A stretch of 64,000 bases of DNA from assembly GCA_026929865.2 (NCBI GenBank), contig CM049396.1:39727001-39791000 (forward strand), read 5' to 3'. Source of the DNA: Hyperoplus lanceolatus. Its lineage: Eukaryota > Chordata > Actinopteri > Uranoscopiformes > Ammodytidae. Position 1 is the first letter of the stretch, and each line of letters starts with the position of its first letter. Positions 1 to 10,446 of this stretch are shown piece after piece. Made by a program: the position numbers and the translations under genes. Under the pieces are notes generated by a model, which saw only the letters and a list, made by a program, of their open reading frames with translations, was not told the DNA's origin and did no database searches.

Positions 1-475
1 TATCACGAAAATCAGTGAAAAAAAATTGCTTCAAAGTTAAACTTAAACTCTATTGCCTTCCTATGCTTTGTCTGGCTAAAAACGAGGCATTTTCAGACTG
101 CTGTGGAGAATATAAAGAGCTTGTTATGGGCAAAATATCAATGCTTTTCCCGAAGCTAGCTCGGAAGCTAACGGCTAAAAATATCACGAAAATCAGTGAA
201 AAAATTAGCTTCAAAGCTAGACTTCGACTCTATTACCTTCCTATGCTTTGTCTTGCTAAAAACAAGGCTTTGTTAGACTGCTGTGGGGAATATAAACAGC
301 GTGTTATGAGCAAAAGCTGGTTGCTTGTCCCAAAACTAATAGCTATACACCAGGCAGTCAAAAATACCAATAAAAACAATTATTTTAGTTTCACCGTTTA
401 AAAAAAAGCACAAGCACAAGGCATTGAAAGACTGCTGTGGTTAAGATAAATTAGTGGAGTATGAGCAAAAGCATT
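1..475. repeat. Tandem repeat, period about 181 bp, 2.3 copies
   Basis: The block starting atcacgaaaatcagtg at position 2 recurs at position 183 with about 85-90% identity. A third, shortened copy (actgctgtgg...atgagcaaaag) lies near 420-472. The first two copies share an open frame that repeats the residues LPMLCLAKN and DCCGEYK, but the frame begins with GTG, has no recognisable domain and is cut by the window edge. I treat this as a satellite-like repeat and not a gene. Confidence 0.6.
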
Positions 476-967
476 CTGTGTTGGTGTATGTAACATTCAG
501 GCTGTACTATGGGCATCTTGTCGCTTAGCGGGGAAAGCAACATGGCTGTCGCTCGGAAGATTTTCGGGGCCGTGGACCAATAAGAAATGGGGGGGGGTGG
601 GGGGGTTATCATACGGTGGACGTTTCTGGTTACTAATGTGGGGGGAAGCATGGACATATAAAGAAAATATGGGGATGTGGCTGTGCAGTTTATGACGTCA
701 TAAACGGCGAGAATTCTGACTTGAGTATATTGGGGGCGAGGGGTGGGGGTTTCAGAAAGGGGGAGAGTGAGAAAAGGAGAGATTGTTATTTTTTTTATAT
801 TTTGGCAGTCTCTAGGCACACCGTGGACCCATGGATATGTTAGAACACATTTAAAAAGTGCATTTAGCATAATATGTGACCTTTAACACTGTGGGTAAAT
901 GAGTCTTAGGCAAGTAAGTTATTGAGTCCACCCTCCACTTTGTTTGGTGAAAGATATGTGTCCTCGG
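476..967. other. Non-coding stretch, nothing recognised
   Basis: I see no gene here. The stretch contains a G-rich run around 585-606 and ends at the target duplication of the next transposon (960-967). Confidence 0.5.
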
Positions 968-2992
968 CAGTGTTGGGAGTAACGCGTTACAGGAAGTAAT
1001 GCATTACTGTAATGCATTACGTTTTGCTGTAACGCGGTAATGTAAGGCATTACAGCAAAAAAAATGGTAATATGTAACGCGGTACATAGCTCAGAAACGT
1101 GCGTTACAATGCATTTTAAACCCGAAATTGACTGGTTTGTTGTTTTTATACAAATTGGCCAACACCGCGAGTTTCGCAGAGGAGAAAAAAAAACACGCTA
1201 ATGTTACTGCTAGAGGAGAAGAAAACTCGATTTGCTGCTACAATTGATTCCAAAGATGCGCTAGCCTACTGGCTTCCGTCTCACTGCCCAAGTTATTGAA
1301 AACTTTTGTGGTGTTTGGAGACTCTGACGTGAAAGCACGTATCACTCTGTGCTCAACGAGCAGCGGGTGCTGCCGCGAGCCCCTCCCCGTCTAAGAGCAC
1401 TCGGAGGCGGTCAGTCTCGGAGCAGCCCCTCGGAGCGAGTCCCTGCCTGCTGTCAGAGCAGAGAGGTGACACGCCTCCGCGTCCAGGCTGCAAATGAATC
1501 GCGCTGTTGTTAGGTGCGAAATCGGAGATAGTGTGCCACGAAGCTATTTATGCTGAAGCGGTATCGCTGGATTTAGGAGTTATTTAGAGATATGGCAAGC
1601 AAAAAGTTGACGAGTAGGGAGTTTAGTGTTCACTCTTTCTACGGCCCCGGTCACGGTGCGTCCATGCGCAGCAGTGGTGCAGCCATGCGACGCAGCATTA
1701 TATATATATTAATATTATCATATTATAATGATAATAATAATCATCATCATAATAATAATGAAGAATAGAAGAAAAAAGGAAACAAAAATGGTGGTGGGTA
1801 AAAAAAATCATAAAAACGCCTACTGTTTACATGAGTTTTGTGGTGTAGTTCTAGTTCTAGCTTACAACAAAGTGGACATCATTACAAATGGATGGAGGGG
1901 GTGAATCTGATTAAATAAGTTCAACTCTCTTTAAAAAAAATCAGGTATTTCATGGAAATTACATAATCCAACATGGCCGCCACCATATGACATCATAATA
2001 TGCTAATTAGATGGGAAAATTTACTCCCCAGATAAACTTTAGGTCATTCTCAATATTTGTCTCATTCACACTTTGTCTCTATCTCAAACCACTTTAAATC
2101 CAGAGCCTTCTGAAATTTAAGTGTCAAAATCTAGTATTTTTTAAAATAAAACCCGGCGCCTATAGGGTTTGCTTTGATGCAAATTATGAAATCTTAACAT
2201 AACGGTGGCAATGATGGTGCGTAAAGGACAGCGCAGTTGGCAAGCTCTCCTCAGCACTACAAGTGCTGCAGCAAAAAAGTCACAATAAGAGTTGATCGCT
2301 TTGTCGATTCATGCCTCTGACACACACGTCGACTCCCAACATAATGAGTGGATGCTTTGAATTAGCAAAGGAGATATATTAAGGCTACTATTGTTATTAT
2401 AAAATGTCACACAAGAGAGACGATAAACAAACATAATGGGCTGTTATCATTTAGATTAGATGGCAAGATGATAAGGCAGATTCTTTGGAACAACTAAAAA
2501 AGGCAAAAGTTGATGATGATGTGAACAACTTGTTTGTGCTTTTAAGTCGCCAGAACGCAAGAAACAAATCTTTGAGGCTCAATTTACTTTTTCAATCTAC
2601 AGTAGCAGGCTCTAGCTCTATTGATATTAATATAGGCTAAATAAATACCTAAAGATACAGTATTTCTATTATAAAATGTATTGCACCATGAGCCATAACT
2701 GTGACCATTATATTATATACTTGTGTTAGCCTTAAGCCTAGCTCAGTCATTATGCCATACCATTTCACCTCCTGCTGTGTAATGAGCTGCATTGAACACA
2801 AGAAGATCTTTTGAGAACACCAAATCCATATTTCATGTTATTTAGGTGAAAGTAATGCAAAAGTAATGTAAAAGTAGTGTAATGCCTTACAATTCAAAGA
2901 CAGTAATATTGTAATGTAACTAAATACTTTGAAATGACAGTAATAAGTAATGAATACCGCATTACGCTTTTGAAGTAACTTGCCCAACACTG
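968..2992. mobile_element. hAT-like DNA transposon, non-autonomous or decayed
   Basis: The left end reads CAGTGTTGGGAGTAACG and the right end, reverse-complemented, CAGTGTTGGGCAAGTTAC. The element is flanked by a perfect 8-bp duplication GTCCTCGG at 960-967 and 2993-3000, the size made by hAT transposases. The subterminal DNA is full of short GTAATGCATTAC-type motifs, likely transposase-binding repeats. The interior (about 2025 bp in all) has no open transposase frame. An A/T trinucleotide-rich patch lies at about 1700-1760. Family assignment rests on duplication length and the CAGTG terminus. Confidence 0.8.
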
Positions 2993-3000
2993 GTCCTCGG

Positions 3001-3626
3001 GATCTGTGCTCGTGCAGCGATTCTTGGTATAAAAACTTCACCTACGGCAATTACCGGAAGGAGACGGCACATTACAGCAGTTAAGTTAGCGCGTGTACAA
3101 ACAGAACATTTCCTGTGCGCCTTCACATTTAAAGCCTGTTACTAGCCAAACGTGAGTTGACTTTTATTTTGAAGCGGGTAAGAACAGGAAGTTAGCGCTT
3201 TTTTCTAGCAACTCATTCAGCTGCAGCGAGCAGTCAACAGTAGCCTAGTCTAATTAAATAAAGTTTTAAATAGGCCACTGAAAAGCTACTCCCAACACAT
3301 TCACAACAACCTATTTAATTTATCCTAAATTGTACCAATATGTATACTTGTTTATTTAATAGGCTGTTTAATGTTTTAAAGTTTGGTTTTAATTAACAGA
3401 AAGACATTATAATAATAATAATTCTGAATCAGCAAAAAATTGCAATTGGCAGGTTAGATTATTTTTTCTAAATTGCAATCAGTGCACCCCTATTCATTTT
3501 TCCATAATTATTGCTGCACACACTAGGATATAATATTAATTGAGAATCTCAAATGAGACCAAGATGACATGCTCAAAGGTAATTAGAGCAAAATGCAAGG
3601 GTTAAGGTTATGCAAGTTTTCGATCA
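3001..3626. other. Intertransposon DNA, nothing recognised
   Basis: This is AT-rich unique-looking sequence between two transposons. I see no coding frame or repeat with a partner in the window. Confidence 0.45.
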
Positions 3627-3628
3627 TA

Positions 3629-4495
3629 CACTCAACAAAAATATAAACGCAACACTTTTGTTTTTGCTCCCATTTTTCATAAGATGGACTTAAAGGTCTA
3701 AAATTCATTCCAGATACACAATTGTACCATTTCTCTCAAACATTGTTCACAAATCTGTCTAAATGTGTGATAGTGAGCACTTCTGCTTTGCTGAGATAAT
3801 CCATCCCACCTCACAGGTGTGCCACATCAAGATGCTGATCTGACATCATGATTAGTGCACAGGTGTGCCTTAGACTGTCCACAATAAAAGGCCACCCTGA
3901 AATGTGCAGTTTTGTCTCACAGCAAAATGCCACAGATGCCACAAGCATTGAGGGAGCGTGCAATTGGCATGCTGACAGCAGGTATGTCACCCAGATCTGT
4001 TGCTTGTGCATTGAATGTTCATTTCTCCACCATAAGCCGTCTCCAGCAACTTCGCACAGCCATTGAAGAGGAGTGGACCAACATTCCACAGGCCACAATT
4101 GACAATCTGATAAACTCTATGCGAAGAAGATGTGTTGCACTGCATGAGGCAAATGGTGGTCACACCAGATACTGACTGGTTCTGAGTCCCCAGACCCCCA
4201 ATAAAGCAAAAAAAATGCACATTTCAGAGTGGCCTTTTATTGTGGACAGTCTAAGGCACACCTGTGCACTAATCATGATGTCAGATCAGCATCTTGATGT
4301 GGCACACCTGTGAGGTGGGATGGATTATCTCAGCAAAGCAGAAGTGCTCACTATCACACATTTAGACAGATTTGTGAACAATGTTTGAGAGAAATGGTAC
4401 AATTGTGTATCTGGAATGAATTTTAGATCTTTAAGTCCATCTCATGAAAAATGGGAGCAAAAACAAAAGTGTTGCATTTATATTTTTGTTGAGTG
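3629..4495. mobile_element. Tc1-like transposon, internally deleted
   Basis: The ends read CACTCAACAAAAATATAAAC and, on the other strand, CACTCAACAAAAATATAAAT, with TA dinucleotides outside both (3627-3628, 4496-4497), the Tc1/mariner target. Inverted repeats run about 260 bp inward on each side. The 867-bp element keeps only the two ends of its transposase gene (see 3927-4175), so it is a deletion derivative that would depend on a full-length relative for movement. Confidence 0.85.
3927..4175 (+). pseudogene. Tc1-like transposase remnant: N-terminal HTH joined to C-terminal tail
   Basis: An 82-codon frame starts at ATG 3927 and stops at the TGA ending at 4175. Residues 1-40 (ALRERAIGML...NVHFSTISRLQ) match the first helix-turn-helix of the Tc1 paired-like DNA-binding domain. 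Residues 41-82 (QLRTAIEEEW...NGGHTRY) match the extreme C-terminus of the same transposase family. The whole DDE catalytic core between them (roughly 250 residues in the family) is missing, yet the joint keeps the reading frame. If made, the product could bind element ends but could not cut DNA. Expression is unknown. Confidence 0.7.
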
Positions 4496-4590
4496 TACTT
4501 TGTGTGCTACCAAATTCATTTTTGTGCTACTGAATTTTTTTGCTTGCTAGCACCAGTGCTACCACCTAAAAAAATAAGCGTACAGCCTTG

Positions 4591-6175
4591 CTATTGCATA
4601 AAAGTGGAATTAAGATATCCAGGATGATTGATAAAGCCAGCCTTGACAAAGGCTGTATCTTGATTCAGGGGTTGCGGTCTACGAAGGCTGCATTTGAAGA
4701 CTGAAGCTTTGTCCCATTACAGAGACCACGCACTTGGTAGGACGCAGTCTCGCGGTCTATGAAGGCTAGAGCCTATGAAGGCCGATTTTACGGCCGGTTT
4801 TAAGGCCAACGAGCCTTGTTAAATGAGACGGTCTCCGCAGGTCTCGGTTTACGAGCATTTCCAGTTTACGTAACAAGCCGTTACCTTGCGTGACGACTCA
4901 CCGCTCCTGTGCTGCCTAGCAACCCTGATTGCTGCCAACGGAGACAACCTTGTCAACGGAGGAAAAAAGAAAAACAAGTTGCCTACCAGACGAAAAGAAA
5001 AAAAAGTACAAGAAAAAAAGAAAGGAAGATAAAAGTTAAGAAGATGGAACAACACGTTGCTGTTTTGTTATTTCTTATTTTATTTTATGCCATCTCTGAA
5101 AAAAACGCAATGAATCTTGGGATATGTTGGGCCGCGAAGGATCCATCTGATGCAGCCTTCAAAACCGTGAAACGAAGGCTGCATTTCACGACCGCATATG
5201 AGGAGCCTTGCAAGGAGCCTTTGCAAACGGGACAGCCTTTGTGCGCCGCTATGACGCAATCAGTCTTCAAATGCAGCCTTCGTAGGCTGCAATACCTGAA
5301 TCAAGACACAGCCTGATTGTGTCATAGCGGCGCTCAAAGGTTGTTCCATTTGCAAGGCTCCTTGCAAGGCTCCTCATATGCAGTCTGTTCATATTGCAGG
5401 CTATATTTATACAATTGATTATTGATGGCAGATGACGTTGCATATGTGGGTCAAATAAATTCACTTTGTACTTATAACTATATCGAGGTGCATCTAAAAC
5501 AAAATTCAATGAAAAATTCCTTTTTTCTGTATTGAATTCAAAAAGTGAAACTTAAATATATTTTATAAATTCATTACACATGAAGTGAAATTAATATAGA
5601 ATAAACATACTTTTAAGAAGGTCGACATTTCTGTATTATAAATCCTTTTTCTGATTGGTTGTATGTAATATTCTAATATTTTGAGATACTGGATTTTTCA
5701 TACCATGATCAATCAATCATCCAAAAAAAAGGCCTGACATTTCACTTTATGTAATGAATATATTAAAGTTTCACTTTTTGAATGGACTTTCTATGATATT
5801 TAATTTTTTAGAAACTGACAAGTATTTTATCATAAAACAATGCAGGGACATCAAGATCAGTCGGCAGAGAATACATCTGCTGTATGAAATGAACTGCCCC
5901 CTGATTTACGGTTTAATCTAGCAAGGCATTGTGGGAAAATGGGCCGTCTTTTCCATTTTTACATCAGTAAATCTGTGTTCGATCTCTGGCTCTACTTCTG
6001 AAAGCTGTGGGCTGGCACTTAACAGAATTACTTACACCTGGCTTGACAAAGCGGCCCCTTTTGATCCTGGATTGGTGTTTATGCAACTGACTGATCCGAA
6101 GCGCCCAGGCTAGACTTTGTCAAGGCTGGCTTTATCAATCATCCTGGATATCTTTATTCCACTTTTATGCAATAG
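4591..6175. mobile_element. DNA transposon with 61-bp terminal inverted repeats, mosaic interior
   Basis: Positions 4591-4651 (ctattgcataaaagtgg...) and the reverse complement of 6115-6175 agree at 60 of 61 bases. Related termini of the form ttttatgcaa(c/t)aggccc recur at about 6910-6930, so this belongs to a local family, probably Harbinger-like. The interior is not a transposase: it holds a second inverted-repeat unit (4651-5385) and part of a fold-back (arm 5384-5585). No target duplication is clear. Confidence 0.65.
4651..5385. repeat. Nested inverted-repeat unit (MITE-like)
   Basis: Sequence 4651-4703 (ggctgtatcttgattcaggg...) is inverted at 5260-5313. A second pair follows: 5195-5262 is inverted at 5314-5385, giving a hairpin with almost no loop. 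The open frames across this unit have no domain similarity and are not called as genes. Confidence 0.6.
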
Positions 6176-6522
6176 GCCCCAGGACTTCATTGTCTCAGAC
6201 TAAGTAAGCCAAACTTAAGCCATATCCATAAAAGTGACTTCAACGTCCCAGTTTAACTTGTCCACATTAAGGCCTACTCCTGGCTTTATCTAGGCCCTGT
6301 CTGTGAAACCGGCCCTTAATGTGTAATGAATCTAGAATATATTTAAATGTAACTTTTTGAATTAAATTACCGAAAAAAAAGGAAATTTTCATTGATATTC
6401 AATTTTGTTTTAAATGCACCTTTATATGGTTGTAAGTACAAAGTGACTTTATTCGACCCACATTTGCAACGTCATCTGCCATTGATAATCAATTGTATAA
6501 ATATAGCCATATGAACAGACTA
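5384..6522. repeat. Fold-back: about 205-bp inverted arms around a 730-bp loop
   Basis: Arm 5384-5585 (agtctgttcatat...ttcattacacat) is inverted at 6317-6522 with roughly 85% identity and small indels. The loop includes the right 61-bp terminus of the 4591-6175 element and a segment ending gtgaaaccggccc (about 6300-6315), which looks like another transposon terminus. The arms are unlike the other repeats here, so at least two elements inserted into one another. Confidence 0.65.
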
Positions 6523-6764
6523 TCACATTATTATAAATGTATATGATTTAATTTTAATCTAACTAAGTCAATTATAAATTGTTCAGGTTAAATAAACAAA
6601 AAATAATAATAAGTATTTAACTAAATGACAATGCAGTCTTTTATGTGGTACTTTAAAACAATGAAAATAAAGCAGTACACAGAAGATCATGGAATTACTG
6701 TTAAACACCTTGATTTCAGATCAGAGTGACAGTTGGCTGAACCAATCAGGCAACAGAATAAGTC

Positions 6765-6812
6765 TATCCTTTACGTTTAGCCTGGTCCCGACCAGGCTAA
6801 ATGTAAAGGATA
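6765..6812. repeat. Tight hairpin, 23-bp arms, 2-nt loop
   Basis: Arm 6765-6787 (tatcctttacgtttagcctg...) pairs with 6790-6812 with one mismatch, leaving only the loop cc. The surrounding 6770-6930 contains more ttttatgcaa-type termini, so this is probably the junction of two inverted transposon ends. Confidence 0.7.
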
Positions 6813-6937
6813 AATCTCCATGGTAACTTATGTCTCTCCGCTTTTATGCAACCGGATCATGGCTAACGCAAGCCAGGATAACCGAAATATCCTAGGTCAA
6901 TCCCTTTTCTTAGTTTTATGCAACAGGCCCCTGACCA

Positions 6938-7205
6938 TAACATATCCTAGTTAGCATGCAGTAGGCATGCAATTGGGACATACTTAATTTATTTATTTCA
7001 TCATAACATTGCGCTTTGATCTTGCCTCTTGCTTTTATATCTGTCGCTCTCCCGTCTGTTTTCATATGGAGGCTCCGTCGATGTATGACGTCGACTGATT
7101 TCAACACTATAAATTTTCGCCGGATGTAGTAAACATCTTCTTTTTTTTTACATCCTAAATCTTTTTCCGACCATACCAAATAGCAGAAAGTATGGGTGTT
7201 GGAAC
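6938..7205. repeat. Dispersed repeat copy, relative at 49089-49501
   Basis: The phrase gcatgcagtaggcat, then ttgggacatact, and tcatcataacattg(c/t)gc(c/t)ttgatcttgcctcttgc occur in the same order here and at about 49163-49270. The end here (agcagaaagtatg) matches the right end of the 49-kb copy. This copy has lost its outer termini. Confidence 0.6.
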
Positions 7206-8231
7206 CCAGGGTCAGCGTCAACTTGAGTGAGGATGGTGCATGCTCAGTAGATGTAAACAACAATTGCCGTACACAAATTGAGGTCATGATGCCAGCGTTT
7301 CCCAAAACCTCCAGTTTCCCTCTCCCCACAAAGATACAGGGTACATGTTGAGATGGCCTAAGAAAAAAAACTAATTATGATATTATAAAGCATTGCAAAA
7401 CTTAGTTATTCAACATGATTAGGTTCATACTTACTTTTATTGCTTGACTACATTAATGTAGGCAGTAGCACATTTCTAAATGTATTTATTTTAAAATCCA
7501 GAATTGTATCTTATGTCCTCATTCTTTTAATTTGTTCTATTGTCCTAGTTTGCATGCGGATTTCACAATTACCCCATCAAATGAACCTGACCTCACTCTC
7601 ATATAGGGAAGTGGTGTGTATGAGCATCATCCTCAATTAGGTCAGGGGCATTAATAGTACAGTGGAAAACGAACACTCCCTGCAACATCCTCCAGGAATT
7701 GTGCCCGACACTACTGACTCTCTTGAATCTATATTTGGGCCAAGCGTGCGGATGTGTGTCACCCAAGAATACCCGCCTCAGCTCCGCAATTTGGAGAAAA
7801 AGTAAAGTGAGTTGTGTGCCCATTGGCGGAGATCGTCAAAGCACAAAGGGATCTCCCAGCGGGCACCACGAAAACCAGGCCCCTGGGCAGGTTTTTATGA
7901 TACCTTTCAATCAGCGTATGAGTCTCAGCTGAAATGACAGGTGATTCGACTCCAATTAATGACCTCATTTTAACAATTAAGAGCAGAATTCAAGGGGGAA
8001 GCCCCGCGAAAATAGACAGCGACCGGAGTTGCAGGCCAGTTTTGATGCCTTGATAGTACAAAGTAGGGTTGGGCTATACGACGATATATACCACTTTAAG
8101 ATGAAGCACACATAGCCTACTATGAAAAGCCAAAGGATGCGTATGGCGCATCCACCAATTTAGAAAACTAAAGCTAAAGCTTGCTTAAGCTTATTTTGAC
8201 AGTTTATATTTGTATATACTGTGTATATATA
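7206..8231. other. Non-coding stretch, no gene recognised
   Basis: Short frames in all phases have no family resemblance. A degenerate transposon-like phrase (gggttgggctatacgacgat) lies near 8067. The stretch ends at the TA target of the next element. Confidence 0.4.
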
Positions 8232-8448
8232 CAGTATCTCACAAAATATTTCATTATATCTTTTCATGGGACAACACTGAAGAAATTACATTTTGATACA
8301 ATGTAAAATAGTCAGTGCACAGCTTATATAACAGTGTACATTTACTGTCCCTTCAAAAAAACTCAACACACAGCCATTAATGTCGAAAGTGCTGGCAACA
8401 AAAGTGAGTACACCCCTAAGTGAAAATGTCCAAATTGGGCCCAAAGTG

Positions 8449-9240
8449 TCAATATTTTGTGTGGCCACCATTATTTTCCAGCACTGCCTTAACCCTCTTG
8501 GGCATGGAGTTCACCAGAGCTTCACAGGTTGCCACTGGAATCCTCTTCCACTCATTCATGACGACATCAAGCTGGTGGATATTGGAGACCTTGCGCTCCT
8601 CCACCTTCCATTTGAGGTTGCCCCAAAGATGCTCAATAGGGTTTAGATCTGGAGACATGCTTGGCCAGTCCATCACCTTCACCCTCAGCTTCTTTAGCAA
8701 GGCAGTGGTCGTCTTGGAGGTGTGTTTGGGATCGTTATCATGTTGGAATACTGCCATGCGGCCCAGTTCCCGAAGGAAGGGGATCATGCTCTGATTCAAT
8801 ATGTCACAGTACATGTTGGCATGCAATGAACTGTAGATCCCCAGTGCTGGCAGCACTCATGCAGCCCCAGACCATGACACTCCCACCACCATGCTTGACT
8901 GTAGGCAAGACACACTTGTCTTTGTACTACTCACCTGGTTGACACCATCTGAACCAAATAAGTTTATCTTGGTCTCATCAGACCAGTGATCCATGTCCGT
9001 AGTCTGCTTGTCTTCAGGAAACTGTTTGGTGGCTTCCTTGTGCATCATCTTTAGAAGAGGCTCCCATCTGGGACGACAGCCATGCAGACCAATTTGATGC
9101 AGTGTGTGGCGTATGGTCTGAGCACTGACAAATTGACCCCCCACCCCTTCAAGCCCTGCAGAAATGCTGGCAGCACTCATACGTCTATTTTCCAAAGCCA
9201 ACCTCTGGACATGGAGCTGAACATGTGCACTCAACCTTCG
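8449..9240 (-). pseudogene. Tc1-like transposase, middle and C-terminal part, broken
   Basis: Read from 9240 downward, the frame shows SAQTIRHTLHQIGL (linker) and WSDETKINLFGSDG (first catalytic Asp). The frame is then disrupted near 8860-8940. The 8856-8449 part has HDNDPKHTSKTT (second Asp) and SPDLNPIEHLWG (third acidic residue), ending NNGGHTKY. The roughly 100 N-terminal residues with the helix-turn-helix are absent. It cannot encode an active enzyme as it stands. Confidence 0.75.
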
Positions 9241-9262
9241 TAAACTGGGCTGCAGGGCAGTA

Positions 9263-9565
9263 TTGCAACATGATAATGACCCCAAACACACCTCCAAGAC
9301 GACCATTGCCTTGCTAAAGAAGCTGAGGGGAAAGGTGATGGACTGGCCAAGCATTTCTCCAGACCTAAACCCTATTGAGCATCTGTGGGGCACCCTCAAA
9401 CGGAAGGTGGAGGAGCGTAAGGTCTCTAATATCCACCAGCTCCGTGATGTCGTCATGAATGAGTGGAAGGGGATTCCAGTGGCAACCTATGAAGCTCTGG
9501 TGAACTCCATGCCCAAGAGGGTTAAGGCAGTGCTGGAAAATAATGGTGGCCACACAAAATGTTGA
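9263..9565 (+). pseudogene. Tc1-like transposase C-terminus, second inverted copy
   Basis: An open run of 100 codons encodes HDNDPKHTSKTTIALLKK, DWPSISPDLNPIEHLWG and the tail NNGGHTKC. It is the same segment as 8449-8856 on the opposite strand and is slightly better preserved (it keeps the LRDVV residues). It has no start or catalytic N-terminal part, so it is a by-product of the hairpin structure. Confidence 0.75.
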
Positions 9566-10152
9566 CACTTTGGGCCCAATTTGGACATTTTCACTAAGGG
9601 GTGTACTCACTTTTGTTGCCAGCACTTTCGACATTAATGGCTGTGTGTCGAGTTATTTTGAGCGGACAGTAAATTTACACTGTTATATAAGCTGTGCACT
9701 GACTATTTTACATTGTATCAAAGTGTCATTTCTTTAGTGTTGTCCCATGAAGATATATAATGAAATATTTGAAGAAATGTGAGGGGTGTGCTAACTTTTG
9801 TGAGATACTGTATGTGTGATGATTTATATTGAGCTGAATGACTGAATCCAGGTTGGTGTTATGCATCTGTCAACCATAAAACATGACAATCCTGAACATA
9901 TTGTTATTTGTGTTGAAGCTAGAGTTAAATGGTTACCAGACATTTGCACATATTTTGAGCTTTTTGAAATGAAAGATTAGGACATCTTGCAGGAAAATTC
10001 AGGTATATTATTATTTTGATATCTCTAAAATAAGAAATTGTGCTGCGATCTTGCTATGTCGAACGTGACTAGAGCATGTGGTCCCCGGCTCAGGTGACCT
10101 CTCCCTCCTTAAAGCGTTTGGCGCCCTGCAGGGAGAGCACCCATTGGTGAGG

Positions 10153-10446
10153 TGTTAGTGTGGGGATGAGAGGGTGAGGATGAAGTGTTAGTGTGGGGAT
10201 GAGAGGGTGAGGATGAGGAGTTAGTGTGGGGATGAAAGGGTGAGGATGAGGTGTTAGTGTGGGGATGAGAGGGTGAGGATGAGGAGTTAGTGTGGGGATG
10301 AGAGGGTGAGGATGAGGAGTTAGTGTGGGGATGAGAGGGTGAAGATGAGGAGTTAGTGTGGATGAGAGGGTGAGGATGAGGAGTTAGTGTGGGGATGAGA
10401 GGGTGAGGATGAGGAGTTAGTGTGGGGATGAGAGGGTGAGGATGAG
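10153..10446. repeat. Minisatellite, 33-bp unit, about 9 copies
   Basis: The unit ttagtgtggggatgagaggg tgaggatgaggag repeats with few changes; one copy lacks 3 bases near 10355. Because 33 is a multiple of three, the minus strand shows an 11-residue Ser/Pro/His repeat inside a long open frame. That frame is a by-product of the repeat and not evidence of a gene. Confidence 0.85.

Larger units (their letters stand above)
8232..9810. mobile_element. Tc1-like hairpin element with about 570-bp inverted arms
   Basis: The ends are CAGTATCTCACAAAA and, inverted, CAGTATCTCACAAAAG, each next to TA (8230-8231, 9811-9812). The right arm (about 9245-9810) is an inverted copy of the left arm (about 8232-8850), so the element carries the transposase 3' end twice, facing inward from both sides. 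A normal Tc1 element has the N-terminal half at one end; here that half is missing and replaced by the second 3' end. The left terminus has also lost about 28 bp (the gtgagtacacccctcac region) relative to the right. Confidence 0.8.

Noticed and set aside
4849..5316. 135-codon and 68-codon frames on opposite strands
   Set aside because: They cover an inverted-repeat MITE; composition is Lys/Arg-rich by A-runs and there is no domain.
8857..9456. 199-codon minus-strand frame read as one protein
   Set aside because: It runs from the antisense of the right arm into the transposase middle; only the 9240-8940 portion is real transposase sequence.
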